Positions 1-8,623 of a stretch of 56,808 nucleotides of DNA are shown here, one piece after another. The position numbers and the translations under genes were made by a program. This DNA is from UBA4421 sp002704225 (GTDB lineage Bacteria > Pseudomonadota > Gammaproteobacteria > Pseudomonadales > Azotimanducaceae). Position 1 is the first letter of the stretch, and each line of letters begins with the position of its first letter. Below the pieces are notes generated by a model. The model was not told where the DNA came from, ran no database searches, and was given only the letters and a program-made list of their open reading frames with translations. The DNA lies in NCBI GenBank assembly GCA_902556425.1, contig CACDWG010000016.1, positions 1 to 56,808 of the forward strand, written 5' to 3'.

Positions 1-209
1 AAGAGTGGCTCGCGAAAACCGTTCACCGCTAGGGACTCAAAGTCAGCTAAGGTTTCAAGCCCTTCGGCCTGCATCAGAGGACCGCCCATGCCCACAAAAT
101 GCACCGCATGGGGCTTCAATTGGGCTTTAAGAGACTGCATCAATCCGGCACCGAGAATGTCCCCCGAAGGCTCCCCTGCCAGTAAGCCAATCAGTATGGG
201 TTCATTCAC
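1..209 (-). CDS. lpxB: Lipid-A-disaccharide synthase LpxB, N-terminal part (runs off the window)
   Basis: Only about the first 69 codons are present; the gene continues past base 1. The peptide opens with a Rossmann-like start carrying AGEPSGDILGAGL, matching the AGExSGD signature of LpxB, followed by FVGMGGPLMQAEG. LpxB joins UDP-2,3-diacylglucosamine and lipid X into the lipid A disaccharide at the inner membrane. It follows lpxA after 7 bases, the usual order. No ATG fits: I chose the GTG at 209, and an in-frame GTG at 227 that would overlap lpxA is the alternative. Identity is firm from the motif and the neighbours; the exact start is not. Confidence 0.9.
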   Translation of the reverse strand, partial: MNEPILIGLLAGEPSGDILGAGLMQSLKAQLKPHAVHFVGMGGPLMQAEGLETLADFESLAVNGFREPL

Positions 210-216
210 CAATCCG

Positions 217-1008
217 TTATGAGCCACGCCCACTGCCACGAATAATCCCCACATCCGACGTTTCAATTGAACGCGCAAAGGTCTCTACCTCAGGGTGGGC
301 GATGCGCAGCTCGCTCATTTGCGCCAGCGCATCCGATGACTTCAGTCCGCTTCGATAGACCAGTCGATGCGCTTGCTTCAGCGCCGCACGCGCCTCGTCA
401 CCGACATTGCGACGCTTGATACCTTCAGCATTCAGACCCACCGCCCACGCTGGGTTGCCGGCAACCGTCATGTAGGCCGGCACATCCTTGGTTACCAAGC
501 TCATACCGGCGATATGAGCGCAAGCACCAACCTTGCGGAACTGGGGGATGCCCGCGTAGCCGCCAAAATTCGCGAAATCGCCGACTTCGACGTGACCGGC
601 CAAGGAGGCGTTGTTGGCCATAATCACATTGTCACCAACGAGGCAGTCATGACCAATGTGCACGTAGGCCATCAGAAGACAATTCGCACCAACGAGGGTT
701 TTGCTGATTCCGCCCTTCGCCATTCCGCGGTGTATGGTCACGCCTTCTCGAATGATCGTGCCCTGACCGATTTCCAGCACCGAATCTTCACCAGCGTAAG
801 CCAATGCCGGGGTATCTTCGCCGACGGTAGCGAACTGATAAATCTGCACATCATCGCCAATACGACTGGGGCCTTTGAGCACCACATGGGACTTCAGCGT
901 GACGCCGTTACCCAGCACCACATGAGGCCCGACCACACAATAGGGTCCGATCTCGACGTTATCGCCTAACACGGCGGCGGCGTCGATAACCGCTGTCGGG
1001 TGAATCAC
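217..1008 (-). CDS. lpxA: UDP-N-acetylglucosamine acyltransferase LpxA
   Basis: First step of lipid A synthesis: transfers a 3-hydroxyacyl chain from ACP to UDP-GlcNAc in the cytoplasm. From the GTG at 1008 the protein is 263 residues (E. coli 262) and begins VIHPTAVI; this GTG overlaps the fabZ stop as GTGA, so I prefer it to the longer frame starting at 1044. The left-handed beta-helix hexapeptide repeats are evident, then a helical C-terminus. The catalytic histidine is His120 in HIGHDC (E. coli His125). Gly168 falls at the E. coli Gly173 ruler position, which favours a long (about C14) hydroxyacyl donor. The position matching E. coli His160 is proline (GIPQF). Part of the lpxD-fabZ-lpxA-lpxB run. 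Confidence 0.96.
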   Translation of the reverse strand: MIHPTAVIDAAAVLGDNVEIGPYCVVGPHVVLGNGVTLKSHVVLKGPSRIGDDVQIYQFATVGEDTPALAYAGEDSVLEIGQGTIIREGVTIHRGMAKGGISKTLVGANCLLMAYVHIGHDCLVGDNVIMANNASLAGHVEVGDFANFGGYAGIPQFRKVGACAHIAGMSLVTKDVPAYMTVAGNPAWAVGLNAEGIKRRNVGDEARAALKQAHRLVYRSGLKSSDALAQMSELRIAHPEVETFARSIETSDVGIIRGSGRGS

Positions 1009-1451
1009 GAGGTTTGCTCCACAACGGTTAGGACTGCTGAACACGCCAGTGCGCCGTCGACATAGGCAGAGCAGTCGAATTTCATCATCATTTTTCGGTC
1101 GGCCACGATCTTACTTTCCAGATCCAGGCGATCGCCGGGTATGACTTGACGCCGGAATCGCGCTTTTTCCACCCCGCCAAACAGATAGTTGGTGCCGTCT
1201 GCCGGGCGTATACCCTTGGTCTCAAAGGCCAACACGCCGGACAGCTGCGCCATGGCTTCCAGAATCAGCACCCCAGGCAGTATGGGCTGTCCAGGGAAGT
1301 GCCCGTTAAACAGCTCTTCATTTGCAGTGACGTTTTTGAAGCCCTTAATGCTCTCGCCCGCTATCGTCTCCGTTACCCGGTCTATCAATAAAAACGGGTA
1401 GCGGTGAGGCAGATAGTCAAACAGCTCATTAATCGTCTTCACATCACTCAT
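1005..1451 (-). CDS. fabZ: 3-hydroxyacyl-ACP dehydratase FabZ
   Basis: Dehydrates 3-hydroxyacyl-ACP in type II fatty acid synthesis and so competes with LpxA and LpxD for the same substrate. The single hot-dog fold is recognisable from LPHRYPFLLIDRV (catalytic His), NGHFPGQPILPGVLILEAMAQ (catalytic Glu) and the C-terminal strand. The ATG at 1451 gives 148 residues starting MSDVKTINEL, overlaps the lpxD stop by 8 bases and has GGAA just upstream. An in-frame ATG at 1463 would add four residues and cannot be excluded. The overlap with lpxA suggests translational coupling. Confidence 0.95.
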   Translation of the reverse strand: MSDVKTINELFDYLPHRYPFLLIDRVTETIAGESIKGFKNVTANEELFNGHFPGQPILPGVLILEAMAQLSGVLAFETKGIRPADGTNYLFGGVEKARFRRQVIPGDRLDLESKIVADRKMMMKFDCSAYVDGALACSAVLTVVEQTS

Positions 1452-2511
1452 CTTTGATTCCATCTTCTAATTTTTTTACACGTTTAAACAACTGACCGAG
1501 GGCGTTGAATTTCACCGCATTACGCAACCAGCTCCCGTGCTCAGAGGCAAGGATAGAGCCTGAATAGATACCCGGTTTGTCAATGGATTGACTCACCGTC
1601 GTTTTGACACTGATGACAACCTGATCACAGATTTTGATCGGGTTTTTCCCCGCAACACCGCAGCCTCCGGCAAGCACGCAATGCCGGCCGATTTCTGTAC
1701 TGCCCGCCAGACCTACTGCGCCGCAGATCAGCGTGTGATCACCGATTTTGCAGTTGTGTCCGATCTGCACCAAATTGTCGATCTTTACGCCGTCACCGAT
1801 GATCGTCGCGTCAATGGCACCGCAATCGATGGTCGTGCCAGCACCGATAGACACATCCGAGCCAATACGCAAGCCACCGATCTGGGCAATCGCCTCAAAC
1901 CGGCCTTTTTCATCTGGCGTAAAACCAAAGCCGTCTGCGCCCAACACAGCACCGGAATGCACGGTACAGCGCTGACCCAGGCTCACGTGGGGATATATGA
2001 CCACATTGGGGAAAATTTTCGTTTCCGCGCCGATGGTCGAGTTATGACCTATCACACAGTTTGCCTGCACCACGGTACCTGCCTCGATGCTCACATTGGC
2101 TTCTATCACCACATGAGCCCCAACGTAGGCGGTTGCAGAGATATCAGCCGTTGGATCCACCACCGCGCTTGGGTGGATACCGGCATCAACGTGCTCTTTG
2201 TTATCAAAAAGCTGCGAAGCTCGCGCGAAGGCCAAGTAGGGTTGAGCAACGATCAAGCAAGGCGACGGACTGTGGACCGCATCTTCGGCACTCAAGATCA
2301 CCGCAGCGGCTTGAGTTGATGGCAATAGGGGGCGATAGCTGGCGCCCGAGAGATGCGTCAGCTCACCGGGCCCAGCGGTCCCAAGACTGCCCAGACCACT
2401 GACTGTGATTTCGCCACCGCTTTTCAGAGCACCAGCAAAAGGGCCGACAATGTCGGCCCCAATATGCTGCGCTATCTGCGCTAACGTGAGCGATTTGTTG
2501 CCAGCGGGCAC
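1444..2511 (-). CDS. lpxD: UDP-3-O-acylglucosamine N-acyltransferase LpxD
   Basis: Third step of lipid A synthesis: N-acylation of UDP-3-O-acyl-GlcN with 3-hydroxyacyl-ACP. Starts with GTG and is 355 residues (E. coli 341). Residues 1-105 form the LpxD-specific uridine-binding domain. From about 110 there is a run of hexapeptide repeats, with the catalytic histidine in VQIGHNCKIG, and the C-terminus is a helix (FKRVKKLEDG). It lies 20 bases after skp and overlaps fabZ by 8 bases. Nothing is truncated. Confidence 0.95.
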   Translation of the reverse strand: MPAGNKSLTLAQIAQHIGADIVGPFAGALKSGGEITVSGLGSLGTAGPGELTHLSGASYRPLLPSTQAAAVILSAEDAVHSPSPCLIVAQPYLAFARASQLFDNKEHVDAGIHPSAVVDPTADISATAYVGAHVVIEANVSIEAGTVVQANCVIGHNSTIGAETKIFPNVVIYPHVSLGQRCTVHSGAVLGADGFGFTPDEKGRFEAIAQIGGLRIGSDVSIGAGTTIDCGAIDATIIGDGVKIDNLVQIGHNCKIGDHTLICGAVGLAGSTEIGRHCVLAGGCGVAGKNPIKICDQVVISVKTTVSQSIDKPGIYSGSILASEHGSWLRNAVKFNALGQLFKRVKKLEDGIKDE

Positions 2512-2531
2512 GTTCGTTAGACCAGCCGATA

Positions 2532-3041
2532 TTACTCGGCTTGTTCGTTGAGCTTTTCAGTTACGCGACGTGAAATGTCATGCTTCGCGTTCGCGTATTG
2601 AAGTTGGTTGGGCGACAGAATCAAGTCAATCTGGTCGATTTGTATCAAGTCGCTTAACACTTTTTCGTATTTGGGAGCCAAGGCCTGCAAGATTTCCTGA
2701 CGACGGTCTTGGGCTTCTTTTTGCAGCTTCTGGCTACCAAACTGGAGGTCGGCCTGCATGCTTTCGAGATCCTTAATCGCCTTGCGCCGCTCAGAGTCAC
2801 TCATGACTTCACCATCTTTTTGCAGCTTGGCTTGCAACGCCTGCATTTCTTCTGCAGCGGCACGAAGCTCTTCCTGCTCTGGCTGCATTTCCTTGTTTGC
2901 CGCCTCAGCCAGCACTTTGGCTTCCTCGCTCTCCAGAATCGCACGTACTGGGTCGAGAACGACAATATTCATCTCTGCGCTCACGACCGGCGCGGTAAAG
3001 AGGATTGCCACCACGGCGGTGCTGACTAATTTGTTTAACAT
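2532..3041 (-). CDS. skp: Periplasmic chaperone Skp (OmpH family)
   Basis: Holds unfolded outer-membrane proteins in the periplasm on their way to the BAM complex. 169 residues. The N-terminus MLNKLVSTAVVAILF...VVSA is a signal peptide with likely cleavage after VSA, around residue 22. A long Glu/Lys/Gln-rich coiled coil follows (about 45-120), typical of the Skp tentacles, and then the short body segment. It sits between bamA and lpxD as in other gammaproteobacteria, which supports the name; the sequence itself is low complexity and less diagnostic. Confidence 0.9.
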   Translation of the reverse strand: MLNKLVSTAVVAILFTAPVVSAEMNIVVLDPVRAILESEEAKVLAEAANKEMQPEQEELRAAAEEMQALQAKLQKDGEVMSDSERRKAIKDLESMQADLQFGSQKLQKEAQDRRQEILQALAPKYEKVLSDLIQIDQIDLILSPNQLQYANAKHDISRRVTEKLNEQAE

Positions 3042-3114
3042 TTCTGTCTCCTGAAGTTTAAATCCGCCCTCATCGGCGGGACTATTCTATCCTACAACCC
3101 ATTCCACAACGACC

Positions 3115-5550
3115 CTAGAACGTCTTCCCGAGCTCAAACTGGAAGCTTTCTTCTTCGTCAAAGAATTTGGTATTCATGGGTTTCGACACAGCGAAGGTCA
3201 GCGGACCAAACCCGCTCAACCAGCTCAGACCAAAGCCCGCCGCATATCGCAGCTCGTCCGTATCAAAGTCGAAGCAATTGGTACTAACGGACGGACACTC
3301 GGTGTTGAACACATTTCCCGCATCGAAAAAGAATGCCGGACGAAACTGTCGATTGTCTTCCACGAAGGGCAGCGGGAAGATCACTTCCGCGGAGAACTCC
3401 ACCAACAGGTTACCCCCGAAAGGCTGACCATAGCGTCCATCGTTATCAAAATTGCCAATGATGATGGGGTTGCCATTGGCGTCCAGCGGCGGAGTACTTC
3501 GCGGCCCCAGGGTTGAGTTCTCAAAGCCGCGAATCGAACCAAAGCCACCGGCAAAGAAGTGTTCGTAGAATGGCAACGACGGGGTATCCCCATAGCTGTC
3601 GCCAAAACCAAGCTCTGTTCTCAACTTGAGCGTGAAGATATCCGTCAACGGAAAGTATTTTTCGCCTTGGTAGGTCAGCTTATAAAACTCTTGGTCACTT
3701 CCCGGTGCGGCAAGTACCACACCTAAAGATTGGGATGAGCCGCGGTCCGCAAAGACGCCTCGATTCAACGTAGAACGAATCCAGGACAAATTGGCTTTGA
3801 AGTTCAGCGCTTCAGCGCCACTGCGGTCGATGAACTCCGAGATTTCCTGAGCGGCCGCATAGCCTTCTTTAATTTCGGTGAACTCCACGTTCATACCAAA
3901 ATTGATCCGCTGGGTTTCACCAATGGGAAAACCGAAATTCACGCCGCCGCCAGCAGAGTCTGTGCTGTAACGGGCAATGTTCCGCGCGTCGTAGTCGAGT
4001 CTACGCAGAAATAAGCTGTAGCCTCGGCTGATCCCATCCAAGGTGAAGTAAGGGTCGAAGTAGTTAAAGTTGACGGACTGCTGGTATTGCGAGTAATTCA
4101 CACCCACGGACAGGGAGTTACCGCTGCCCTGCAGGTTCGACTGCTGGTAGTTCGCACCCAAAATCAGGCCGTATCCTTGGGAATAGGCCAAGGTGCCCGA
4201 GATAGCGCCTGAAGGCTGCTCTTCGACGGAAAATTCTACGTCGATTTGATCGTCGGAACCCGGCACTTGCGGCGTTTCGACTTCTACGCCTTTAAAGTAG
4301 CCGAGCCGTTCCAGCCGCACTTTCGACAGATCGATTTGCGATGTGGATGCCCACCCAGCTTCCATCTGGCGGACCTCACGGCGCATGACTTCGTCTTGAG
4401 TTAGCTCGTTGCCGGTAAAATTGATTCGACGCACGTAGGCACGCTTGCCCGCATCAACAAAGAACTCGATGTCCACCGTATCATCGTCATTCAGCTTGGG
4501 AACGCCGCTGGCGGTGGCAAAAGTGAAACCGCCATTGCCCAGGGCTCCGGTCAGGCGCTCTTCCGTCGCTGTAATCATCGCTTGGGAGAAGGTTTGGCCG
4601 GCCTGCACGATAATCAGACTCTCCAAATCTGCCGCGCGCACATCTCCTAGCTCGCCAACCAAGTTGACCTCGTTAATGGTGTAGACCTCGCCTTCGTCTA
4701 AACCCATCGAGATGTAGACCTGCTGGCGATCCGGCGTGATGCTGACTTGCGTCGTTGTAATGCTGAAATCCGCATAGCCCCGGTCTTTGTAAAACGCCTC
4801 AATCGTCTCTAAATCTCCTGAGAGCTTCTCGCGGGCGTATTTGTCGTCATTTCGGTAGAAGGACAAAAGGGAACGGTGCTTGAGCTCGAGAATGCCCAGC
4901 AGTTCCGCCTCGGTAAACGCGTTATTGCCCACGAAATTGATGTGGCCGATACCCGAGCTTTTGCCCTCTTCAATCTCGATCTTGATGTTCACTCGGTTTC
5001 GGGGCAAATCCTCGATTTCAGTATCAATGGACGCCCCATAACGACCTTGGGCAACGTACTGACGTTCCAGTTCCAGGCCCATTCGTTCCAGGGTCGCTTG
5101 TTTGAAGATTTCGCCTTCTTGCAAACCCTGATCGGCAAGGCCCTCCAACAGAGCGTCGGATTCAATGGCTTTGTTGCCGTCTAACTCGATGGATTCGATG
5201 GCGGGACGTTCCGCCATGGTGACGATCAACACGGATCCATCCCGAGCGATCCTGATGTCATTAAAGTACCCCGAAGCAAACAGAGCTCGGGTAATTTGAC
5301 GAACGGCAACATTGTCCACGCGATCACCAACGCCGACCGGGATAATGTTAAAAACCGTTCCGGCAGAAACTCGCTGCAGACCCTGTAAGCGCACGTCAGC
5401 AACGATGAATTCCGACGCTTGATCGAGGTTATAGGACTGCAAAGGCTGCACAGCCGCTTGAATACCACGACTGAACAATCCGACGCTCGCGAATACGATA
5501 AGGCTTAAGCATATTGGCTTAGCCAGGATCTTTCTTAAATGAACCTGCAT
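3115..5550 (-). CDS. bamA: Outer-membrane protein assembly factor BamA
   Basis: Core of the BAM machine that folds beta-barrel proteins into the outer membrane. From the ATG at 5550 (MQVHLRKILAK) it has about 811 residues and a signal peptide ending near FSRGIQA. The GTG at 5562 would add four residues and is less likely. Five POTRA domains occupy roughly 45-435, the first beginning EFIVADVRLQGLQRVSAGTV. The Omp85 barrel fills the rest and includes the conserved loop-6 motif GSIRGFE. The C-terminus ends in Phe (FELGKTF), the usual barrel signal. Acts with Skp, encoded just downstream. Confidence 0.97.
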   Translation of the reverse strand: MQVHLRKILAKPICLSLIVFASVGLFSRGIQAAVQPLQSYNLDQASEFIVADVRLQGLQRVSAGTVFNIIPVGVGDRVDNVAVRQITRALFASGYFNDIRIARDGSVLIVTMAERPAIESIELDGNKAIESDALLEGLADQGLQEGEIFKQATLERMGLELERQYVAQGRYGASIDTEIEDLPRNRVNIKIEIEEGKSSGIGHINFVGNNAFTEAELLGILELKHRSLLSFYRNDDKYAREKLSGDLETIEAFYKDRGYADFSITTTQVSITPDRQQVYISMGLDEGEVYTINEVNLVGELGDVRAADLESLIIVQAGQTFSQAMITATEERLTGALGNGGFTFATASGVPKLNDDDTVDIEFFVDAGKRAYVRRINFTGNELTQDEVMRREVRQMEAGWASTSQIDLSKVRLERLGYFKGVEVETPQVPGSDDQIDVEFSVEEQPSGAISGTLAYSQGYGLILGANYQQSNLQGSGNSLSVGVNYSQYQQSVNFNYFDPYFTLDGISRGYSLFLRRLDYDARNIARYSTDSAGGGVNFGFPIGETQRINFGMNVEFTEIKEGYAAAQEISEFIDRSGAEALNFKANLSWIRSTLNRGVFADRGSSQSLGVVLAAPGSDQEFYKLTYQGEKYFPLTDIFTLKLRTELGFGDSYGDTPSLPFYEHFFAGGFGSIRGFENSTLGPRSTPPLDANGNPIIIGNFDNDGRYGQPFGGNLLVEFSAEVIFPLPFVEDNRQFRPAFFFDAGNVFNTECPSVSTNCFDFDTDELRYAAGFGLSWLSGFGPLTFAVSKPMNTKFFDEEESFQFELGKTF

Positions 5551-5665
5551 GTAGCGTTCCACTTTATTTTTCAGTCACGTTAGTTCAGCTACCGTTTCCA
5601 TACCTCACCTGTTGGCAGGCATAACGATCAGCCATCCGAAGAAGGCGCAAGGGTAAACGCGTGTC

Positions 5666-7012
5666 CTACAACAGTCGAGCCAAATCGTTGTAGGTGACGA
5701 AAATCATCACCGCCCCAAGCAGCAAAATACCGATCTGCATCACACTCATTTGCAGCCGTTCGGACAGCGGTTTGCCGCGCAGCATCTCAAGACTCGTGAA
5801 AACAACGTGTCCACCATCCAACATGGGAATGGGCAGCAAATTCAGCACACCCAAGGAGACGCTCATCAAAGCCATGATATTGAGAAAGAACTGCCACCCC
5901 ACTCGCACCGAGTCTCCGGCGATTTTCACGATGCCCACCGGACCCACGAGATTCTCAGCCGACACACTTCCAACAATCATTTTTTTCATCATGCTCAGGG
6001 TCATGACCGTCATATCCCAGGTCTTGGCCGCGCCAAGCTGAGCAGCCCTAACCACCCCGTATTGCACTTTTTCGCGCACCGGTGCGACGCCAAGTCTGCC
6101 GATGGTGCTGCCGTTTTCTGCAGTCACTGCCTCGGGAACGGCTCGGACAAACAATGTTCTTCCCTTTCGAAGCACCTCAAAAGTCAGTTCTCTACCCGGT
6201 GAATCGACAATGTAAGAGACCCACTCGGACCACTGACTGACCGGTTCTCCGTCCACGCCAACAATCCAATCACCGGGTTGCAGTCCAGCGCTGGCTGCCG
6301 CGGAGTCTTCAACGATCTGTCCTACCACGCTCAGCCGCATTGGCCGTAAACCAAGCGAACCAAACAAATCTGGCTCACCGACCCCCTGGTGCCAGTTGGT
6401 GATAGGCAGTGCCACGTCCGATGGTCGATTAGAGGCCAGATCTACGATCCTCAGCACGATGTCCCCGCTTTCGCCCAGTCGATCGCCTAATCCCATGGCG
6501 ATGTCTTGATAGTTTTGCACCGAGGAACCGTCAACCGCGACCACTTCAAATGGGCCAGTCACCTCGGTTTGGGCCAGAATACCGCCGGGCTCGGCGCCCG
6601 CGAACGTGGGAGTAAACTGCAATGTGCCGACCATGAACAAGGCCGCATAAATCACAATAGCCAGAATGAAGTTGGCGATAGGCCCGGCTAGTGAGATCGC
6701 GATACGCCACAGCGGAGACAGGTGGGTATACCCTAGGGCATCCGTGGGAACCGAGCCTTCCACCGCCTCAGCGTTAACCACGGGGTCCCTGTCGTCGTAC
6801 ATCTGCACGTAGCCGCCAAAAGGAATCGCGGCTAATACGAACTCGGTTCCATGGCGATCAGACCAGCGCAGCAACGGGCGGCCAAAACCCACGGAGAATC
6901 TGACCACATGCACGCCAGAGCGCCGAGCAACAATAAAGTGACCAAACTCATGAAAAACAACGATAACGCCCAACAGCAACAAGAAAGCGAGCGGGTATTG
7001 CAACCAATCCAT
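5666..7012 (-). CDS. rseP: Site-2 intramembrane metalloprotease RseP
   Basis: Inner-membrane zinc protease that cleaves anti-sigma factors and remnant signal peptides. From the ATG at 7012 it is 448 residues (E. coli 450). The zinc motif HEFGH is at 21-25 in the first membrane segment and the third ligand lies in NLLPIPMLDGGHV near the C-terminus; two PDZ domains sit between (about 125-310). The start overlaps the cdsA stop as TGATG, strongly suggesting coupled translation; the TTG at 7027 is the poorer start. dxr, often found beside this gene, is absent. Its usual substrate RseA/MucA is not encoded at the rseC-mucD locus in this window. Confidence 0.96.
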   Translation of the reverse strand: MDWLQYPLAFLLLLGVIVVFHEFGHFIVARRSGVHVVRFSVGFGRPLLRWSDRHGTEFVLAAIPFGGYVQMYDDRDPVVNAEAVEGSVPTDALGYTHLSPLWRIAISLAGPIANFILAIVIYAALFMVGTLQFTPTFAGAEPGGILAQTEVTGPFEVVAVDGSSVQNYQDIAMGLGDRLGESGDIVLRIVDLASNRPSDVALPITNWHQGVGEPDLFGSLGLRPMRLSVVGQIVEDSAAASAGLQPGDWIVGVDGEPVSQWSEWVSYIVDSPGRELTFEVLRKGRTLFVRAVPEAVTAENGSTIGRLGVAPVREKVQYGVVRAAQLGAAKTWDMTVMTLSMMKKMIVGSVSAENLVGPVGIVKIAGDSVRVGWQFFLNIMALMSVSLGVLNLLPIPMLDGGHVVFTSLEMLRGKPLSERLQMSVMQIGILLLGAVMIFVTYNDLARLL

Positions 7013-7800
7013 CAAACGATGCTCCAAACCAAAAACGGCAGCACGGCCACGATGGAATCAATACGGTCTAATACGCCCCCGTGTCCCGGCAATATGTCTC
7101 CCGAATCCTTAACTCCTGAGACGCGTTTCAGCAGACTTTCGAACAAATCGCCGAAGATCGACACCACACTCATCGTAATCGTTAGACCAATCGCAGCATA
7201 GAGTCCCATCCCGCCGGAGTAGACTAAAGCCCCGACACAAATAATCAACGCCAGACACATCCCCCCCGCAGCTCCTTCTCGAGTTTTGCCCGGACTGACA
7301 TTGATGGCCAACGGATGCTGCCCATAGGCGCGACCCACAAAAAAAGCGCCCACGTCCGTCGCCGTCGTTAAGACAAATAGCCATAGCAGCCACAGCTTGC
7401 CGTGTTCGGCTTGAAACAGCGTCACCAAGCTTATCCATGCGCTGAGCATCAACACCCAACCCAACACGCCGGCAACCCACCGGTTTTGATAGAACCCAGA
7501 AAACATTGGGTGCAGCAATATGCTGGCGAAACCAAACAGCCACATCAGACAGGCCAACTCCAGAAACTGGGGCCATAACGTTTGCTGGGTTAAGGACATA
7601 CCCACCAGCAGCAACCACCCGGCAACGTAGGCCAGTCGTTGCTTGGTCGATGTCAGGCCAGCAAACGCCGCCCATTCATGCACACCGACGCTTGCCGCAG
7701 CGGCAAAAATAATGGCAAAGAGCCAAAGAGGAGCCAAAAAAATCGTCGCAACGGTCAGCCCTGCCAAGCCCAATGCGGTGTAGATACGATTGCGCAGCAT
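7012..7800 (-). CDS. cdsA: Phosphatidate cytidylyltransferase CdsA
   Basis: Makes CDP-diacylglycerol from phosphatidate and CTP, the branch point for membrane phospholipids. 262 residues, strongly hydrophobic with about seven to eight membrane spans. The family signature is near the C-terminus: SLLKRVSGVKDSGDILPGHG followed by GVLDRIDS. Starts at ATG 7800, three bases after the uppS stop, and overlaps rseP by one base, so the uppS-cdsA-rseP genes are tightly packed. Confidence 0.95.
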   Translation of the reverse strand: MLRNRIYTALGLAGLTVATIFLAPLWLFAIIFAAAASVGVHEWAAFAGLTSTKQRLAYVAGWLLLVGMSLTQQTLWPQFLELACLMWLFGFASILLHPMFSGFYQNRWVAGVLGWVLMLSAWISLVTLFQAEHGKLWLLWLFVLTTATDVGAFFVGRAYGQHPLAINVSPGKTREGAAGGMCLALIICVGALVYSGGMGLYAAIGLTITMSVVSIFGDLFESLLKRVSGVKDSGDILPGHGGVLDRIDSIVAVLPFLVWSIV

Positions 7801-7803
7801 GCG

Positions 7804-8607
7804 CTATTTCCGCCGTCCGAATCGACGCGTTCGCTGCGCGTAGGTCGCTACTGCGTCTTTTAGAGCAGCGGCGTCGAAGTCTGGCCAAAACGCTTCCGTG
7901 AAGTACAGCTCGGTATACGCCAAGTCCCAAAGCAAGAAATTACTGATCCGGTAGTCGCCGCCTGTGCGGATCAACAAGTCAGGCTCGGGCAAGCCCTGCA
8001 GACTCAACGCGTCTGAGAAGCGGGCTTCATCTACGTCTTCAAGCCGTAAGTCGCCATCTACCGCCTGCTGCGCTAGCTGCTTGGCGGCATTGACGATATC
8101 CCATCGACCGCCGAAATTGACGGCGACGGACAAATTCAACCGTGTGTTCTGAGCGGTTAAAGCCTCGCAGTCCGCCATCATTTGCTGCAGATCATCGGCA
8201 AACTGCTCGCGTTCGCCAATCACCCGCAAGCGGACGCCCTGCTTGTGCAAATAATCTATTTCCGTGCGCATCACATGGCGCATCAGATCCATAAGCAGTC
8301 CAACTTCTGCATTCGGTCGATGCCAGTTTTCCGTGCTGAAGGCGAACACCGTCAAACTGCTGACACCCAGTTCCGCACAGGCCTCAGCGATGGGACGCAG
8401 GCGCTTGGCACCGGCTCGGTGTCCGGCAGCACCAGGCAGATGGCGTGCACTTGCCCAGCGATGATTACCGTCCATGATAATCACGACATGTTCAGGGATC
8501 GCGTCGCCATCTTGCAGCTCCAGCGTCTTGTGCGAGGACTCGTCCGCCGCGGACTGAACCTCCGTTAGCGGTTGATGCTGACTTGCGTCTTGCGATGAAT
8601 CTTGCAT
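7804..8607 (-). CDS. uppS: Undecaprenyl diphosphate synthase UppS (IspU)
   Basis: Condenses eight isopentenyl units onto farnesyl diphosphate to make the C55 carrier for peptidoglycan and O-antigen. 267 residues. The catalytic Asp is Asp46 in IMDGNHRWA; FAFSTENWHR and the C-terminal DLLIRTGGDYRISNFLLWD are classic. The first 35 or so residues are a polar Gln/Ser/Glu-rich extension not found in the E. coli enzyme (253 residues). The fourth residue of the DGNxRWA loop is His where E. coli has Gly; that position varies in the family. The next gene upstream is frr, with no dxr between. Confidence 0.95.
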   Translation of the reverse strand: MQDSSQDASQHQPLTEVQSAADESSHKTLELQDGDAIPEHVVIIMDGNHRWASARHLPGAAGHRAGAKRLRPIAEACAELGVSSLTVFAFSTENWHRPNAEVGLLMDLMRHVMRTEIDYLHKQGVRLRVIGEREQFADDLQQMMADCEALTAQNTRLNLSVAVNFGGRWDIVNAAKQLAQQAVDGDLRLEDVDEARFSDALSLQGLPEPDLLIRTGGDYRISNFLLWDLAYTELYFTEAFWPDFDAAALKDAVATYAQRTRRFGRRK

Positions 8608-8623
8608 GGAAGGATATCGGCCT

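Noticed and set aside
367..2319. Plus-strand open frames opposite lpxA, fabZ and lpxD (for example 367-969 and 1588-2319)
   Set aside because: His/Arg-rich mirror frames of hexapeptide-repeat genes, with no ribosome sites.
5570..5610. GGAAAC upstream of bamA as a sigma-E -35
   Set aside because: No acceptable sigma-E -10 (TCTGA-like) at the right distance; the match is too weak to report as a promoter.
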